From Elioraea tepidiphila DSM 17972 (GTDB lineage: Bacteria; Pseudomonadota; Alphaproteobacteria; Acetobacterales; Acetobacteraceae), in NCBI RefSeq assembly GCF_000378465.1, contig NZ_KB899926.1:42390-106389 (forward strand): DNA of 64,000 nucleotides, given 5' to 3'. The notes under the pieces are model-generated. The model searched no databases and was not told where the DNA came from. It worked only from the letters and a program-made list of their open reading frames with translations. Positions 37,905-46,917 of the stretch are shown here, piece after piece. Each line of letters opens with the position of its first letter. The stretch's first letter is position 1. The position numbers and the translations under genes are program-made.

Positions 37905-38726
37905 TCAGGGCAGCGCCCAGAGATGTCCGCTCACCCAGCCCAGCGCGGCGATCCGCTCGCCCACCCCCGGCAGGCGATCGCCCGCCACCCTGTCGGTCAG
38001 CAGCACGCGGGTGCGCCGGCCCTCGGCGGCGACGTCCACCCGCGTCACGACGCAGCCGAGGAAGGGCTCGGGCAGCGGATCCCACACCCGCGTCACCGCG
38101 CCTTCGACCACGGCCTGATCCGGCGCGCCCCGCCGCGCGAACCACACGCCCTCGCCGGCGCCGAGCCAGGGCGGCCGGGGCGTGCCGGGGTCGAGCACCG
38201 CCACCTCCTGCGCCAGGAGCCGCAGGCAGAACTCGATCGGCCGGCCCGGCTCGTAGAGCGCGCGCGCCGCCGGCCAATGGAGGTCGTAGAACGCGACCGG
38301 CGCCCCGTCCGGCCAGGTCGCCTCCAGGATCGCCGCGCACCGGTCCGGCGCCAGCAGCGCCCGCCGCAGCACGAAGGGCAGGTTCGGCCCGGCGTGGAGG
38401 AACGGCACCACATGCGCGATGCGGCCCGCCGGCGGCTCTTCCGTCGTGTCGGTCAGCAGCGTGAGCAGGATCGCGCCGACACCGTCGCGCACCTGGAACA
38501 CCTCCGGCACGGGCTCGGCCGGCGGCAGGGCGCGGCGCAGCGCGTCGTAGCGGGGCATGGTTGCGATCGCGACGAGCGGCAGGACGACGCCGCTCCCGGC
38601 GAGAATCGTGTCCCACAGCGTCTCGTGGCCCTCCGGGCCGAAGGCACGCCAGATCGGATCATGCCGGGGCCAGGCGTCCGACGGCAGGACATGCCACCAG
38701 GAGGTGTCGACCACGCGCTCGTCCAT
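37905..38726 (-). CDS. Unknown protein next to the methyltransferase
   Basis: A 273-residue protein I do not recognise. It is soluble, without signal peptide or clear membrane helix, rich in Trp, Pro and Arg. Notable stretches are TSWWHVLPSDAWPRHD near 8-23, WRAFGPEGHETLWDTI near 25-40 and VAFYDLHWPAARALYEPG near 155-172. The ATG at 38726 has GAGGG upstream at good spacing; the frame extends to 38936 without such a site. It ends 97 bp before the methyltransferase start on the same strand, so it may share a transcript. Function unknown. Confidence 0.68.
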   Translation of the reverse strand: MDERVVDTSWWHVLPSDAWPRHDPIWRAFGPEGHETLWDTILAGSGVVLPLVAIATMPRYDALRRALPPAEPVPEVFQVRDGVGAILLTLLTDTTEEPPAGRIAHVVPFLHAGPNLPFVLRRALLAPDRCAAILEATWPDGAPVAFYDLHWPAARALYEPGRPIEFCLRLLAQEVAVLDPGTPRPPWLGAGEGVWFARRGAPDQAVVEGAVTRVWDPLPEPFLGCVVTRVDVAAEGRRTRVLLTDRVAGDRLPGVGERIAALGWVSGHLWALP

Positions 38727-39211
38727 GCGGTCCCTCGCCTTCGCTTCGGTCGGGAGAAGGCGTAGACCAGCCATGCGCCACGGATGGACGCAAGCGGCGG
38801 GATCGGCGGCGCCGCCACACCGCTGCGCCGCGACAGCGCCGACCGGATCGCCTCCCGGAGCGACCAGACGGCGGCGATCCGCTGCCGGGCGGCGCGTGAT
38901 CTCTGCGATCCGGGACTCGGCGGCGGTCCGGGTCATGCGCCGCCATCCGAGACGACCTGATCGGCAGCCCGCAAGCGCGCGCTCACCTGCGTCCGATTCC
39001 GACGGAGCGGTACGCTACGGTCCCTCCGCCACGGCCCCGCCGCGCGCCGACGCGGCGGCCCGCGATAAAGCCGTAAAGTCTTAAGGCGCGATCGCGCAAC
39101 GCCCTGATCCGGCGGGAGAAACCGGGAACCTTAAAGCGTAAGGCGGCGGCGGCGCACGGCGCATCCGCCACGCCCGTTGCCGCACGCGCCCGAACCCCCT
39201 ATCCCGGCGCC
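38727..39211. other. 485-bp intergenic region without a supported gene
   Basis: Several short frames cross this gap but none has a ribosome-binding site with family-like sequence. The part near 39061-39145 is richer in A and T and carries repeated TAAAGC/TAAGGC blocks (TAAAGCCGTAAAGTCTTAAGGC-like, and TTAAAGCGTAAGGC), which may include the promoter of the downstream deacylase gene. No tRNA or other RNA fold was recognised. Confidence 0.5.
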
Positions 39212-39736
39212 ATGCCGCTCACGCCCCAGGACCTGCTCGACCGTCTCGCCGAACTCGGCATCGACCAGACCACCCGCTGGCATCCGCCCGTCTTCACGGT
39301 CGAGCAGACCAAGGAACTGCGCATCCACGAGACGATCCCGGGCGCGCACGTGAAGAACCTGTTCCTCAAGGACAAGGCCGGCACGTTCCGCCTCGTCACC
39401 ATGCTGGAACACCGCCGCGTGCCCGTCGGCGCGCTCGCCCGCGCGCTCGGCGTGCCGCGCATGTCCTTCGCCTCCGCCGAGGAGCTGATCGACACCCTCG
39501 GCGTGATCCCGGGCGCCGTCACCCCCTTCGCCCTGGTCAACGACACGGCCCGCCGCGTCGAGTTCGTGCTCGACGACGCGCTGCTCTCCGGCCGCTATGC
39601 CCGCATCAACGCCCACCCCCTGACCAACGAGGCCACCACCTCGGTGACACCCGAGGGGTTCCGCGCCTTCCTCGCCGCCACCGGCCACACCCCGCGCCTG
39701 GTTGCGCTCGACGCGCTGGATACCGCCGCGGCCTGA
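39212..39736 (+). CDS. YbaK/ProX-type aminoacyl-tRNA deacylase (PrdX family)
   Basis: A 174-residue stand-alone editing domain like PrdX/ProXp proteins, which hydrolyse mischarged aminoacyl-tRNA, often Ala-tRNA(Pro). Family features: KNLFLKDKAGTFRLVTMLEHRRV with the conserved Lys, PRMSFASAEELIDTLGVIPGAVTPFAL and VEFVLDDALL. It is a separate protein, not a ProRS insertion. It precedes the thioredoxin-like gene by 83 bp on the same strand. Confidence 0.92.
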   Translation: MPLTPQDLLDRLAELGIDQTTRWHPPVFTVEQTKELRIHETIPGAHVKNLFLKDKAGTFRLVTMLEHRRVPVGALARALGVPRMSFASAEELIDTLGVIPGAVTPFALVNDTARRVEFVLDDALLSGRYARINAHPLTNEATTSVTPEGFRAFLAATGHTPRLVALDALDTAAA

Positions 39737-39819
39737 TCCGCCCTTGTTCGCGCCCCGCCCGGGGTCATGTTATGGGCGGGCGACACCCAGCGACGCGAAC
39801 AGAGGCGCCCCGGAAGGCC

Positions 39820-40740
39820 ATGGACATCATCTTCGACCCCCAGAAGGGCGGCAGCACCGCCGCGCCCGACCCGGTGAGCGAGGCCACCGAAGCCTCCTTC
39901 GTCGCCGACGTGATCCAGGCGAGCCGCGACCTGCCGGTGATCGTCGATTTCTGGGCGACCTGGTGCGGGCCGTGCAAGCAGCTCACCCCGGTCCTGGAGC
40001 GCGTGGTGCGCGGCGCCGGCGGGCGCGTGCGGCTGGTGAAGGTCGATATCGACAAGAACCAGCGCCTCGCCGCCCAGCTCCGCATCCAGTCGGTGCCGAC
40101 GGTCTACGCCTTCTACCAGGGCCAGCCGGTGGACGGGTTCCAGGGCGCGCTCCCCGAGAGCCAGGTGAAGCAGTGGGTGGAACGGCTGGTGCAGATGGCC
40201 GGCGGCACCATGCCGGCGGCCGACCTGCTCGCCGCGGCGAAGGAAGCCGCCGCCGAAGGCAACCACGAGGAAGCTGCCGAAATCCTCCAAGCGCTCGTGC
40301 AGCAGGAGCCCGAGAACGCCGAGGCGATCGGGCTCCTTGGCCGCGCCCTGATCGCGCTCGGCCGCACCGCGGAGGCGAAGGCGCTGGTCGCCACCCTGCC
40401 CTCGAACGTCGAGAGCCACGCCGAGATCCAGGGCGTGAAGGCGGCCCTCGAACTCGCCGAGAAGGGGCGCGAGGCGCAGGGCCAGATCGCGGCGCTCCAG
40501 GCCCGGCTCGCGGCCAACGCCGACGATCACCAGGCGCGCTACGACTATGCGATCGCGCTCAACGCGATCGGCAAGCGCGAGGAGGCGGCCGAGCAGCTGC
40601 TGCAGATCATCCGCCGCGACCGCAAATGGAACGACGAGGCCGCGCGGCTGCAACTGCTCAAGTTCTTCGAAGCCTGGGGGCTCACCGACGAGGTGACCGT
40701 GGCCGCGCGCCGGCGTCTCTCCACCCTGCTGTTCAGCTGA
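39820..40740 (+). CDS. Thioredoxin-TPR protein (CnoX/YbbN family) with a canonical CGPC active site
   Basis: A 306-residue protein with an N-terminal thioredoxin domain (about 20-130) and a C-terminal TPR-like helical region (about 145-300: AAAEGNHEEAAEILQALVQQEP, YDYAIALNAIGKREEAAEQLL). WCGPC is at 48-52. E. coli CnoX has lost this motif and acts mainly as a holdase; here the redox Cys pair is intact. Likely role: protecting and passing oxidised proteins to chaperones. The ATG at 39820 has GGAAGG upstream; the longer frame from 39772 lacks one. Confidence 0.93.
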   Translation: MDIIFDPQKGGSTAAPDPVSEATEASFVADVIQASRDLPVIVDFWATWCGPCKQLTPVLERVVRGAGGRVRLVKVDIDKNQRLAAQLRIQSVPTVYAFYQGQPVDGFQGALPESQVKQWVERLVQMAGGTMPAADLLAAAKEAAAEGNHEEAAEILQALVQQEPENAEAIGLLGRALIALGRTAEAKALVATLPSNVESHAEIQGVKAALELAEKGREAQGQIAALQARLAANADDHQARYDYAIALNAIGKREEAAEQLLQIIRRDRKWNDEAARLQLLKFFEAWGLTDEVTVAARRRLSTLLFS

Positions 40741-40745
40741 GCCTC

Positions 40746-41420
40746 GTGCCGACCGCCTCGGCCTGGCATCCGGCGGTCGAGGACCTGCCCGGCGAGTTCG
40801 CGGTGTTTCCGCTCACGGGCGCGCTGCTGCTGCCGCAGGGGCGGCTGCCGCTCAACATCTTCGAGCCGCGCTATCTGGCGATGACGCTGGATGCGCTCGC
40901 CGAGGGCCGGATGTTCGGCATGATCCAGCCCAACCCGGTGGAGCCGCCGACACCGAACGGGCCGGGGCTCTATCGCGTCGGCTGCCTCGGCCGGCTCTCC
41001 TCGTTCAGCGAGACCGAGGACGGGCGGCTCCTGATCACGCTCACCGGCATCATCCGTTTCCGCGTCGCGGCCGAGCTCGCGATGCGCCGGGGCTATCGCC
41101 GCGTGCGGGCGGACTTCACGGGCTTCGCCGAGGATCTCGATCTCGACGCCCGGCCCGCGCTCGACCGGGAAAGGCTCGAACGCATGCTGCGCGCCTACTT
41201 CCGCGCCAAGGGGATCGACGCCAACTGGCAGGCGGTGAAAGAGACCCCGGATGCCGCGCTGGTGACCACGCTCTGCATGATCTGCCCGTTCGATCCGCGC
41301 GAGAAGCAGGCGCTGCTGGAGGCGGCGACGCTCGACGAGCGCGCGGCGATGCTGCTCACCCTGATCGAGATGGGCGCGCATGGCGGCCCGGGGCACGAGC
41401 CGGGCCAGCCCCTGTCGTGA
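40746..41420 (+). CDS. Lon N-terminal-domain (LON substrate-binding) protein
   Basis: A 224-residue protein consisting of the LON N-terminal substrate-binding domain only: [69 protein letters not shown]. There is no AAA+ or protease domain. The GTG start at 40746 is 5 bp after the thioredoxin-like gene; the large open frame upstream of it is a shadow. The gene pair CnoX-like/LON-like followed by Trm112 is common in alphaproteobacteria. Exact role unknown, probably protein quality control. Confidence 0.9.
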   Translation: MPTASAWHPAVEDLPGEFAVFPLTGALLLPQGRLPLNIFEPRYLAMTLDALAEGRMFGMIQPNPVEPPTPNGPGLYRVGCLGRLSSFSETEDGRLLITLTGIIRFRVAAELAMRRGYRRVRADFTGFAEDLDLDARPALDRERLERMLRAYFRAKGIDANWQAVKETPDAALVTTLCMICPFDPREKQALLEAATLDERAAMLLTLIEMGAHGGPGHEPGQPLS

Positions 41421-41427
41421 GGAGCCG

Positions 41428-41625
41428 ATGACCGAGGTCGATCCCCGCCTGCTGGAAATCCTGGTCTGCCCCGTCACCAAGGGGCCGCTGCGCTACGACC
41501 GCGAGCGCGGCGAGCTGATCAGCGAGCGCGCCGGGCTCGCCTACCCGATCCGCGACGGCATCCCGATCATGCTGCCCGACGAGGCGCGCCCGCTCGACGC
41601 GCCCGCGCCGCCGCCCAAGCCCTGA
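41428..41625 (+). CDS. Trm112 family protein (YcaR-like)
   Basis: A 65-residue protein of the Trm112/UPF0434 family: [41 protein letters not shown]. Eukaryotic and archaeal Trm112 activates methyltransferases; bacterial roles are less clear. Start at ATG 41428 with GAGGAG immediately upstream; the frame to 41380 is not needed. It is 7 bp after the LON-domain gene and 1 bp before the DUF971 gene. Confidence 0.9.
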   Translation: MTEVDPRLLEILVCPVTKGPLRYDRERGELISERAGLAYPIRDGIPIMLPDEARPLDAPAPPPKP

Positions 41626-41626
41626 C

Positions 41627-42013
41627 ATGCCGACGCCGGTCGAGATCCGCGCCTCCAAGGCCGACCGCACCCTCACCGTCACCTTCGACGACGGCAGCCG
41701 CTTCGTGCTGCCGGCCGAGTATCTGCGGGTCGAAAGCCCCTCGGCCGAGGTGCAGGGCCACGCGCCCGACCAGAAGGTGCTGGTCTGGGGCCGGGCGCAT
41801 GTCGGAATCCTGAAGGTGGAGCCGGTCGGCAACTACGCCGTGCGCATCGTGTTCGACGATTTGCACGACACCGGCATCTACTCCTGGGACTACCTGCACC
41901 AGCTCGGCCGCGAATACGGGACGCGCTGGGCCCGCTACCTCGAGGAGCTCGCCGCGCAGGGCAAGTCGCGCGAGCCGCGCCGGGTCGTGCGCGCCACGGA
42001 CACGGGGGCATAG
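41627..42013 (+). CDS. DUF971 (gamma-butyrobetaine hydroxylase N-terminal-like) protein
   Basis: A 128-residue protein with the DUF971 pattern: IRASKADRTLTVTFDDGSRFVLPAEYLRVESPSAEVQGH, VEPVGNYAVRIVFDDLHDTGIYSWDYL. Small bacterial DUF971 proteins lie close to Fe-S and Trm112-like genes; the domain is a zinc- or cluster-related fold also found in ApbC/Mrp fusions. It is the last of a tight four-gene group starting at the thioredoxin-like gene. Confidence 0.9.
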   Translation: MPTPVEIRASKADRTLTVTFDDGSRFVLPAEYLRVESPSAEVQGHAPDQKVLVWGRAHVGILKVEPVGNYAVRIVFDDLHDTGIYSWDYLHQLGREYGTRWARYLEELAAQGKSREPRRVVRATDTGA

Positions 42014-42069
42014 CGCGCTTCCCGCCCGCCCCGCCGGCGGACTACCCTTGCCGCGGGGAGGATGGGGCG

Positions 42070-45000
42070 ATGCGGGGAATCCGGCTGGTCCTGGTGGCGC
42101 TGGCGAGCGCGCTGGTGGTTGCGGCCGGCGCCCTGGCGGTGCTGCCATCGCTGATGCCCGAGGCGCGGCTGCGCGCGCTTGCGGGCACGCTGATCGGCAG
42201 CGCCTTCCATCAACCCGCGACCGTTGCCGGGAAGGTGCGGCTCCGCCTGCTGCCCACGCCGCGCCTGATCGCCGAGGCGCTGCGCGTCGGCGCGCCCGGC
42301 ACGCCCGAGGGCGGGCTCGCGGCGTCGCGGCTGGCCGGCGCACTCGATCCGCTGGCGCTGCTGTCCGGCTCGTTCCGCTTCACCGAGCTGAGCGTCGAGC
42401 GCGCGGCCCTGTCCCTGACCCTGACCGAGCGCGGCACGCTCGCCGGGCCCCTGCCGCGCGGCCTCGCGACCGCCGAACGGATGGTGCTGGCGGACGGCTC
42501 GGTGCACCTGACCGACGCCGCCACCGGACGCGCGCTGACCCTCACGGGCCTCGGGGCCGCGCTGCGACCGGCCGCCGATGGCGGCCCGGCCGAGCTTTCG
42601 GTCACCCTCGCCGACCCTGGGCTCGCCGCCTCCTTCGCCGGCCGGCTCGGCGCGGACGGCGCCGACGGACGGCTCACCCTGCGGACGGCCGCGCTCGACG
42701 GCGCGGCGCGGCTGCGGCTCAATGCCGGCCGGCTGGCGCTGGAGGAGGCCCGGCTCAGCATCGGCGGGTCGCGTGTCACCGCGACTCTCGTCGGTGCCGC
42801 TGGCGCGACCCGCTCACAGCTCAGCGGCCGCATCGCGGTCGACCGGCTCGACCTTGCCGCCGTCTTCGACCGCCTCACCGCCGAGCCCTGGGGCGGGATT
42901 GCGCGCCGGCTCGATGCCGGGCTGCGCCTGGAGGCCGAGACCGTCGTGCTCGCCGGACTGACGGCTGGCCCGACCGCGGTCGAGATCGGGCTGACGGACG
43001 GGCGGCTCAGTGCGGCGCTGCACGAGCTCGGCCTCTATGGCGGGCGGCTGGTCGGGCGGCTGAGCTTCGCCCCCGGCGAGGACGGGCCGCGGCTCGACAC
43101 CGAATTCGACCTGCGCGACGTCGCGATCGGGCCGATGATGGCCCAGGCCGGGCTCGACGGGCTGAGCGGCACCGCGCGCGGGGATCTCGCCCTGGTCGCG
43201 CGCGGGAGCACCGCCGCTGACCTGCTCGCAAGCCTAGACGGCCAGGGCCGGCTGGTGGTCGAGGACGCGGCCCTGCGCGACGGCGCGGTCGCGGCCGGCC
43301 GCCTCGCCCTGACGCTGACGGGGCGCGACCAGCCGCTGCTGATCGAGAGCGGGCTCCGGCTGAACGGAAGGCCGGTGGCGCTGGTCGCGCGCGCCGGCCC
43401 GGCCGGGCGGCTGGTCGCGGGCGGTCCGCTCGGTACCGAGGCCGAGGTCACGCTCGGGCCCGCGCGGCTGCATCTGGTGGCCGACAGCACGGCCCGCCCG
43501 TTCACCGCGCGCGGGCGGCTGCGCTTCGAGACGCGCGATCTCGCCGACTTCCTGGGCTGGCTCGGCGTCGAGGCCGCCGCCACCGCCGAGCTTGCCGCAC
43601 CCGCGCGGGTGGACGGCCAGCTTGCCGTCGCCGACCGCGCGCTCGCGCTCGACGATGCGCGCTTCGCGTTCGGCGGCGGCACCGCCTCGGGGCGGCTGGA
43701 GGTGGATCGCTCCGGGCCGCGCCCGCGCCTTGCCGCGTCCCTCCGCACCGAGACCGCGGATCTCCGCCGGATGCTGGACATCGCGACCTCGGGCTCGGGG
43801 CAGCTGCTGCGCGCGCTCGACGGCACGCTCGACCTCGCCGCCGGGCAGGCGGCGTTCGGTGGGCTCGACTTCGGCCGCACCACGCTCGCCGCCCGGTTGG
43901 CGGATGGCGTGCTCGCGGCCGAGGCGCGCGACCTGGTGCTCGCCGGCGGCCGCGCGGGGCTGACACTCAGGCTCGATGCCACGGACGCGGCTGCGTTCGC
44001 CGCGACCGCCGCGCTCGATCTCGCCGAGGTCGATGCGGCGACGCTGTTCCGCGGCCTCACAGGGCAGGACCTCGATGCGCTGGCGGGCCCGATCAGCGGG
44101 CCGCTGGCCCTCACGCTGCGCGGGCCGAGCCTTCGCGCGGCCACGCTCGATCTCGCCGCCGAACTGACGCTGTCCGGCGGCCGGCTCAGCCTGCCCGGCT
44201 TCGATCCGTTCCCCGTCGAGACGCTGCGGCTCCGGCTCGACCGCCTCGACGCCCCGGCGGCGGTCGCCGGGCACGGCACCTGGCGCGACGACCGGATCGC
44301 GATCGACGGAAAGATCGGCAATCCGCGCGCCGCACTCGCCGGCGGCGATGCCGAGATCGCGCTCAGCCTGCAAGGGCGCCGCTTCGCCGCGCGCTACGAC
44401 GGCACGGTGACGAGCCCGCTGACGCCGCCAGCCGCGCGCGAGCCTGCGGCCCCAGCGGCGCCAGCCCCGCCGCCCGTCGCGGCCATGCCGGCGCCTGTCG
44501 CCGCCGTGCCGCCGCGGCTGGTGGTGCTCGCACCGGGCGGCGAGGTCCGCGTGGGCCTGCCGCTGGTGCTGTCGGTGACGGCGGGCCGCGACGGCCACCT
44601 CGCCTGCTTCTACCAGACCGGCGCCGGCCAGGTGATGCGCATCTTTCCGAACCCGGCACGACCGGACTCGGCCGTGACAGCCGGACAGGAGCTCCGCATT
44701 CCCGATGCCGCGATGGGCTTCGAGATCGCGCCCGCGACGGGCGGCGCGGCCGTGCGCTTCGCCTGCGCGCAGGGCGCCGAACCGCTGGTCGAACGCCTGC
44801 CGCCGCGGCTTCGCGCGGCCCTCGAACCGCTGGGCGAGACGCTGGGGGCGGTGCTCGCGGCGCTGCCGGGGGCAGAGACGGAGACCGTCTCCGCCGAGGT
44901 CGCGGCCGTCGCGACACGCACGATCGCGCGCCCAGCCCCGCCGCGCCTCGCGACCGACCGCGGCGACGCGCCCGCGCAGGTCGGCACGCCGATCGTGCTG

Positions 45001-45357
45001 CGCGCGACCGTGGCCGAGGACGGGCATCTCGCCTGCTTCTGGCGGTTCGGCGACGGCTCGCTGGTGCGCGTGCTGCCGAACGCGCACGTGCCGGATGCCG
45101 CCGTGCCGGCCGGCCGCACGGTGGAGATTCCCGGCCCCGGTTGGCCGTTCCAGATCGTGCCCGAAACGCCCGGCGCGGAGGAGCAGGTGGTGTGCCTGTT
45201 CGCGCACCGGCCGGTGCTGCCGCTGCTGCCGGACGATCTCGCGGGGGTCGATCTCGCGCCGCTGCCCGATCCGGACGTGGACCGGCTGATCGCGCGCGCC
45301 GCGGCGATCGAGGGGGTGAGTGCCGCGCGGCTCGCGATCCGCGTGGCGCCGCGGTGA
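42070..45357 (+). CDS. AsmA family protein fused to two DUF4384-like domains
   Basis: A 1095-residue envelope protein. It starts with a single membrane anchor (about 5-28: LVLVALASALVVAAGALAVLPSL), then a long AsmA-type repeat region (about 30-780) rich in short beta strands (LRLLPTPRLIAEALRVG; DGRLTLRTAALDGAARL), as in proteins thought to move lipid between membranes. A Pro/Ala linker at about 785-810 leads to two similar domains at ~815-920 and ~958-1075, each with DGHLACF(Y/W), a 'FPN/LPN' turn (IFPNPARPDSAV; VLPNAHVPDAAV) and an 'IP' strand, the DUF4384 pattern. Such a tail is not usual for AsmA proteins. GGGGAGG precedes the ATG. It converges on mlaF, another lipid-transport gene. Confidence 0.82.
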   Translation: MRGIRLVLVALASALVVAAGALAVLPSLMPEARLRALAGTLIGSAFHQPATVAGKVRLRLLPTPRLIAEALRVGAPGTPEGGLAASRLAGALDPLALLSGSFRFTELSVERAALSLTLTERGTLAGPLPRGLATAERMVLADGSVHLTDAATGRALTLTGLGAALRPAADGGPAELSVTLADPGLAASFAGRLGADGADGRLTLRTAALDGAARLRLNAGRLALEEARLSIGGSRVTATLVGAAGATRSQLSGRIAVDRLDLAAVFDRLTAEPWGGIARRLDAGLRLEAETVVLAGLTAGPTAVEIGLTDGRLSAALHELGLYGGRLVGRLSFAPGEDGPRLDTEFDLRDVAIGPMMAQAGLDGLSGTARGDLALVARGSTAADLLASLDGQGRLVVEDAALRDGAVAAGRLALTLTGRDQPLLIESGLRLNGRPVALVARAGPAGRLVAGGPLGTEAEVTLGPARLHLVADSTARPFTARGRLRFETRDLADFLGWLGVEAAATAELAAPARVDGQLAVADRALALDDARFAFGGGTASGRLEVDRSGPRPRLAASLRTETADLRRMLDIATSGSGQLLRALDGTLDLAAGQAAFGGLDFGRTTLAARLADGVLAAEARDLVLAGGRAGLTLRLDATDAAAFAATAALDLAEVDAATLFRGLTGQDLDALAGPISGPLALTLRGPSLRAATLDLAAELTLSGGRLSLPGFDPFPVETLRLRLDRLDAPAAVAGHGTWRDDRIAIDGKIGNPRAALAGGDAEIALSLQGRRFAARYDGTVTSPLTPPAAREPAAPAAPAPPPVAAMPAPVAAVPPRLVVLAPGGEVRVGLPLVLSVTAGRDGHLACFYQTGAGQVMRIFPNPARPDSAVTAGQELRIPDAAMGFEIAPATGGAAVRFACAQGAEPLVERLPPRLRAALEPLGETLGAVLAALPGAETETVSAEVAAVATRTIARPAPPRLATDRGDAPAQVGTPIVLRATVAEDGHLACFWRFGDGSLVRVLPNAHVPDAAVPAGRTVEIPGPGWPFQIVPETPGAEEQVVCLFAHRPVLPLLPDDLAGVDLAPLPDPDVDRLIARAAAIEGVSAARLAIRVAPR

Positions 45358-45361
45358 GGGG

Positions 45362-46135
45362 CTACTTGCGCAGCTCCATCTTGATCGGCCCCTCGCTCGA
45401 TCCGCGCACGAACTGATCGACATAGGGGTTGCCGCTCTCGCGGATCGACGACGCAGGCCCCACCCAGATGATCCTGCCGCCATGGATCATCGCCACCGTG
45501 TCGCCGATGCGCTGCGCCGAGGCCATGTCGTGCGTGATCGAGAACGCGGTCGCGCCGAGCCGCTTCACCTGCTCGACGATCAGCGCGTCGATGATCGCGC
45601 CCATGATCGGATCGAGCCCGGTGGTCGGCTCGTCGAAGAACATGATGTCGGGCCGCGCCGCGATCGCGCGGGCGAGTGCCACGCGCTTCTGCATCCCGCC
45701 CGAGAGCTCGGACGGCGACAGATCGGCGACATCCGCGCCGAGCCCCACCTGGGCGAGGATCTCGATCGCGCGCGGCTTGGCGTCGCGCCGCGCCATCATC
45801 CGCCGCGCGAGCAGCCCGAAGGCGACGTTCTCCCAGACCGGCAGCGAATCGAACAACGCGCCCTGCTGGAACAGCATGCCGATATGCACGTTCACCGCCT
45901 CGCGCTCGGTGCGCGACATCGCGAGCACGTTCCGCCCGTCGATCTCGATCGTGCCGGCATCCGGCTCGATCAGGCCGAGAATGCACTTGATCAGCACCGA
46001 CTTGCCCGAGCCCGACCCGCCGATCACGACCAGGCCACGCCCGGCCGGCACGTCGAGATCGAGCGCATCGAGTACGCGCTTCGGCCCGAACGCCTTGGAG
46101 AGCCCGCGGATGCGGATCTTCGGCACTCCGCTCAT
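45362..46135 (-). CDS. mlaF: Phospholipid-transport ABC ATPase MlaF
   Basis: A 257-residue ATPase of the Mla/Ttg2A family: Walker A GGSGSGKS near 38-45, MLFQQGALFDSLPVWENVAFGL, signature LSGGMQKRVALARAIA and FDEPTTGLDPIMGAIID. MlaF drives lipid movement through MlaE between the inner membrane and the MlaD ring. MlaD is not encoded in this window. It overlaps mlaE by 4 bp. Confidence 0.95.
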   Translation of the reverse strand: MSGVPKIRIRGLSKAFGPKRVLDALDLDVPAGRGLVVIGGSGSGKSVLIKCILGLIEPDAGTIEIDGRNVLAMSRTEREAVNVHIGMLFQQGALFDSLPVWENVAFGLLARRMMARRDAKPRAIEILAQVGLGADVADLSPSELSGGMQKRVALARAIAARPDIMFFDEPTTGLDPIMGAIIDALIVEQVKRLGATAFSITHDMASAQRIGDTVAMIHGGRIIWVGPASSIRESGNPYVDQFVRGSSEGPIKMELRK

Positions 46136-46917
46136 CGCGCGAAGAACAGCTCGGTGATGATGTAGTTGAAGGTCAGGATCAGGATCGAGGCGGACACCAC
46201 CGCGTTGGTGGTGGCCGCGCCCACGCCCTGCGCGCCGCCCTTCGAGTGGTAGCCCTGGTAGCAGCCCATCAGCGCGATGATGAAGCCGAACACCGCGGCC
46301 TTCACCAGGCCCGAGAAGACGTCCTGGAACTCCAGGTACTCCCAGGTGCGCGCCATGTAGGTGCCGGGATGGAAGTCGAGCTTGAACACGCCGACGATGA
46401 AGCCGCCCAGCACGCCGAGGATGTCGGCGACGAGCACCAGCAGCGGCAGCACCAGCGTGGCGGCGACGATGCGCGGCACCACCAGATATTTCATCGGGTT
46501 CGTCGACAGCGTGGTCAGCGCGTCGATCTGGTCGGTCACGCGCATGGTGCCGAGCTCGGCCGCGATCGCGGCACCCACGCGGCCCGCCACCATCAGCCCC
46601 GCGAGCACCGGGCCGAGCTCGCGCGTGATCGACAGCACGACCACCGTCGCCACCGCGCCCTCGGCCGAGAACCGCGCGAAGCCCGTGTAGGATTGCAACG
46701 CCAGCACCATGCCCGAGAAGATCGCGGTCAGCGCCACCACCGGCAGCGAGAAGTAGCCGATGTCGGTCATCTGCCGCAGGAGCAGCCGCGGATAGAAGGG
46801 CGGGCGCACGACGTGGCTCAGCGCCAGTGCCGCAAACAGCGTCACGCTGCCGGCCGCCGACAGCACGGCGAACAGGCCGCGCCCGATCGCGCCGAGCAGA
46901 TCGAGGAGAGTGTTCAC
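46132..46917 (-). CDS. mlaE: Phospholipid-transport ABC permease MlaE
   Basis: A 261-residue membrane protein with the MlaE pattern: FFSLP-like YFSLPVVALTAIFSGMVLALQSYTGF, RELGPVLAGLMVAGRVGAAIAAELGTMRVTDQIDAL, and C-terminal helices with KGGAQGVGAATTNAVV. GTG start at 46917 shares GTGA with the alr stop; the longer frame is a shadow of alr. It works with MlaF in keeping outer-membrane lipid asymmetry. Confidence 0.95.
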   Translation of the reverse strand: MNTLLDLLGAIGRGLFAVLSAAGSVTLFAALALSHVVRPPFYPRLLLRQMTDIGYFSLPVVALTAIFSGMVLALQSYTGFARFSAEGAVATVVVLSITRELGPVLAGLMVAGRVGAAIAAELGTMRVTDQIDALTTLSTNPMKYLVVPRIVAATLVLPLLVLVADILGVLGGFIVGVFKLDFHPGTYMARTWEYLEFQDVFSGLVKAAVFGFIIALMGCYQGYHSKGGAQGVGAATTNAVVSASILILTFNYIITELFFAR

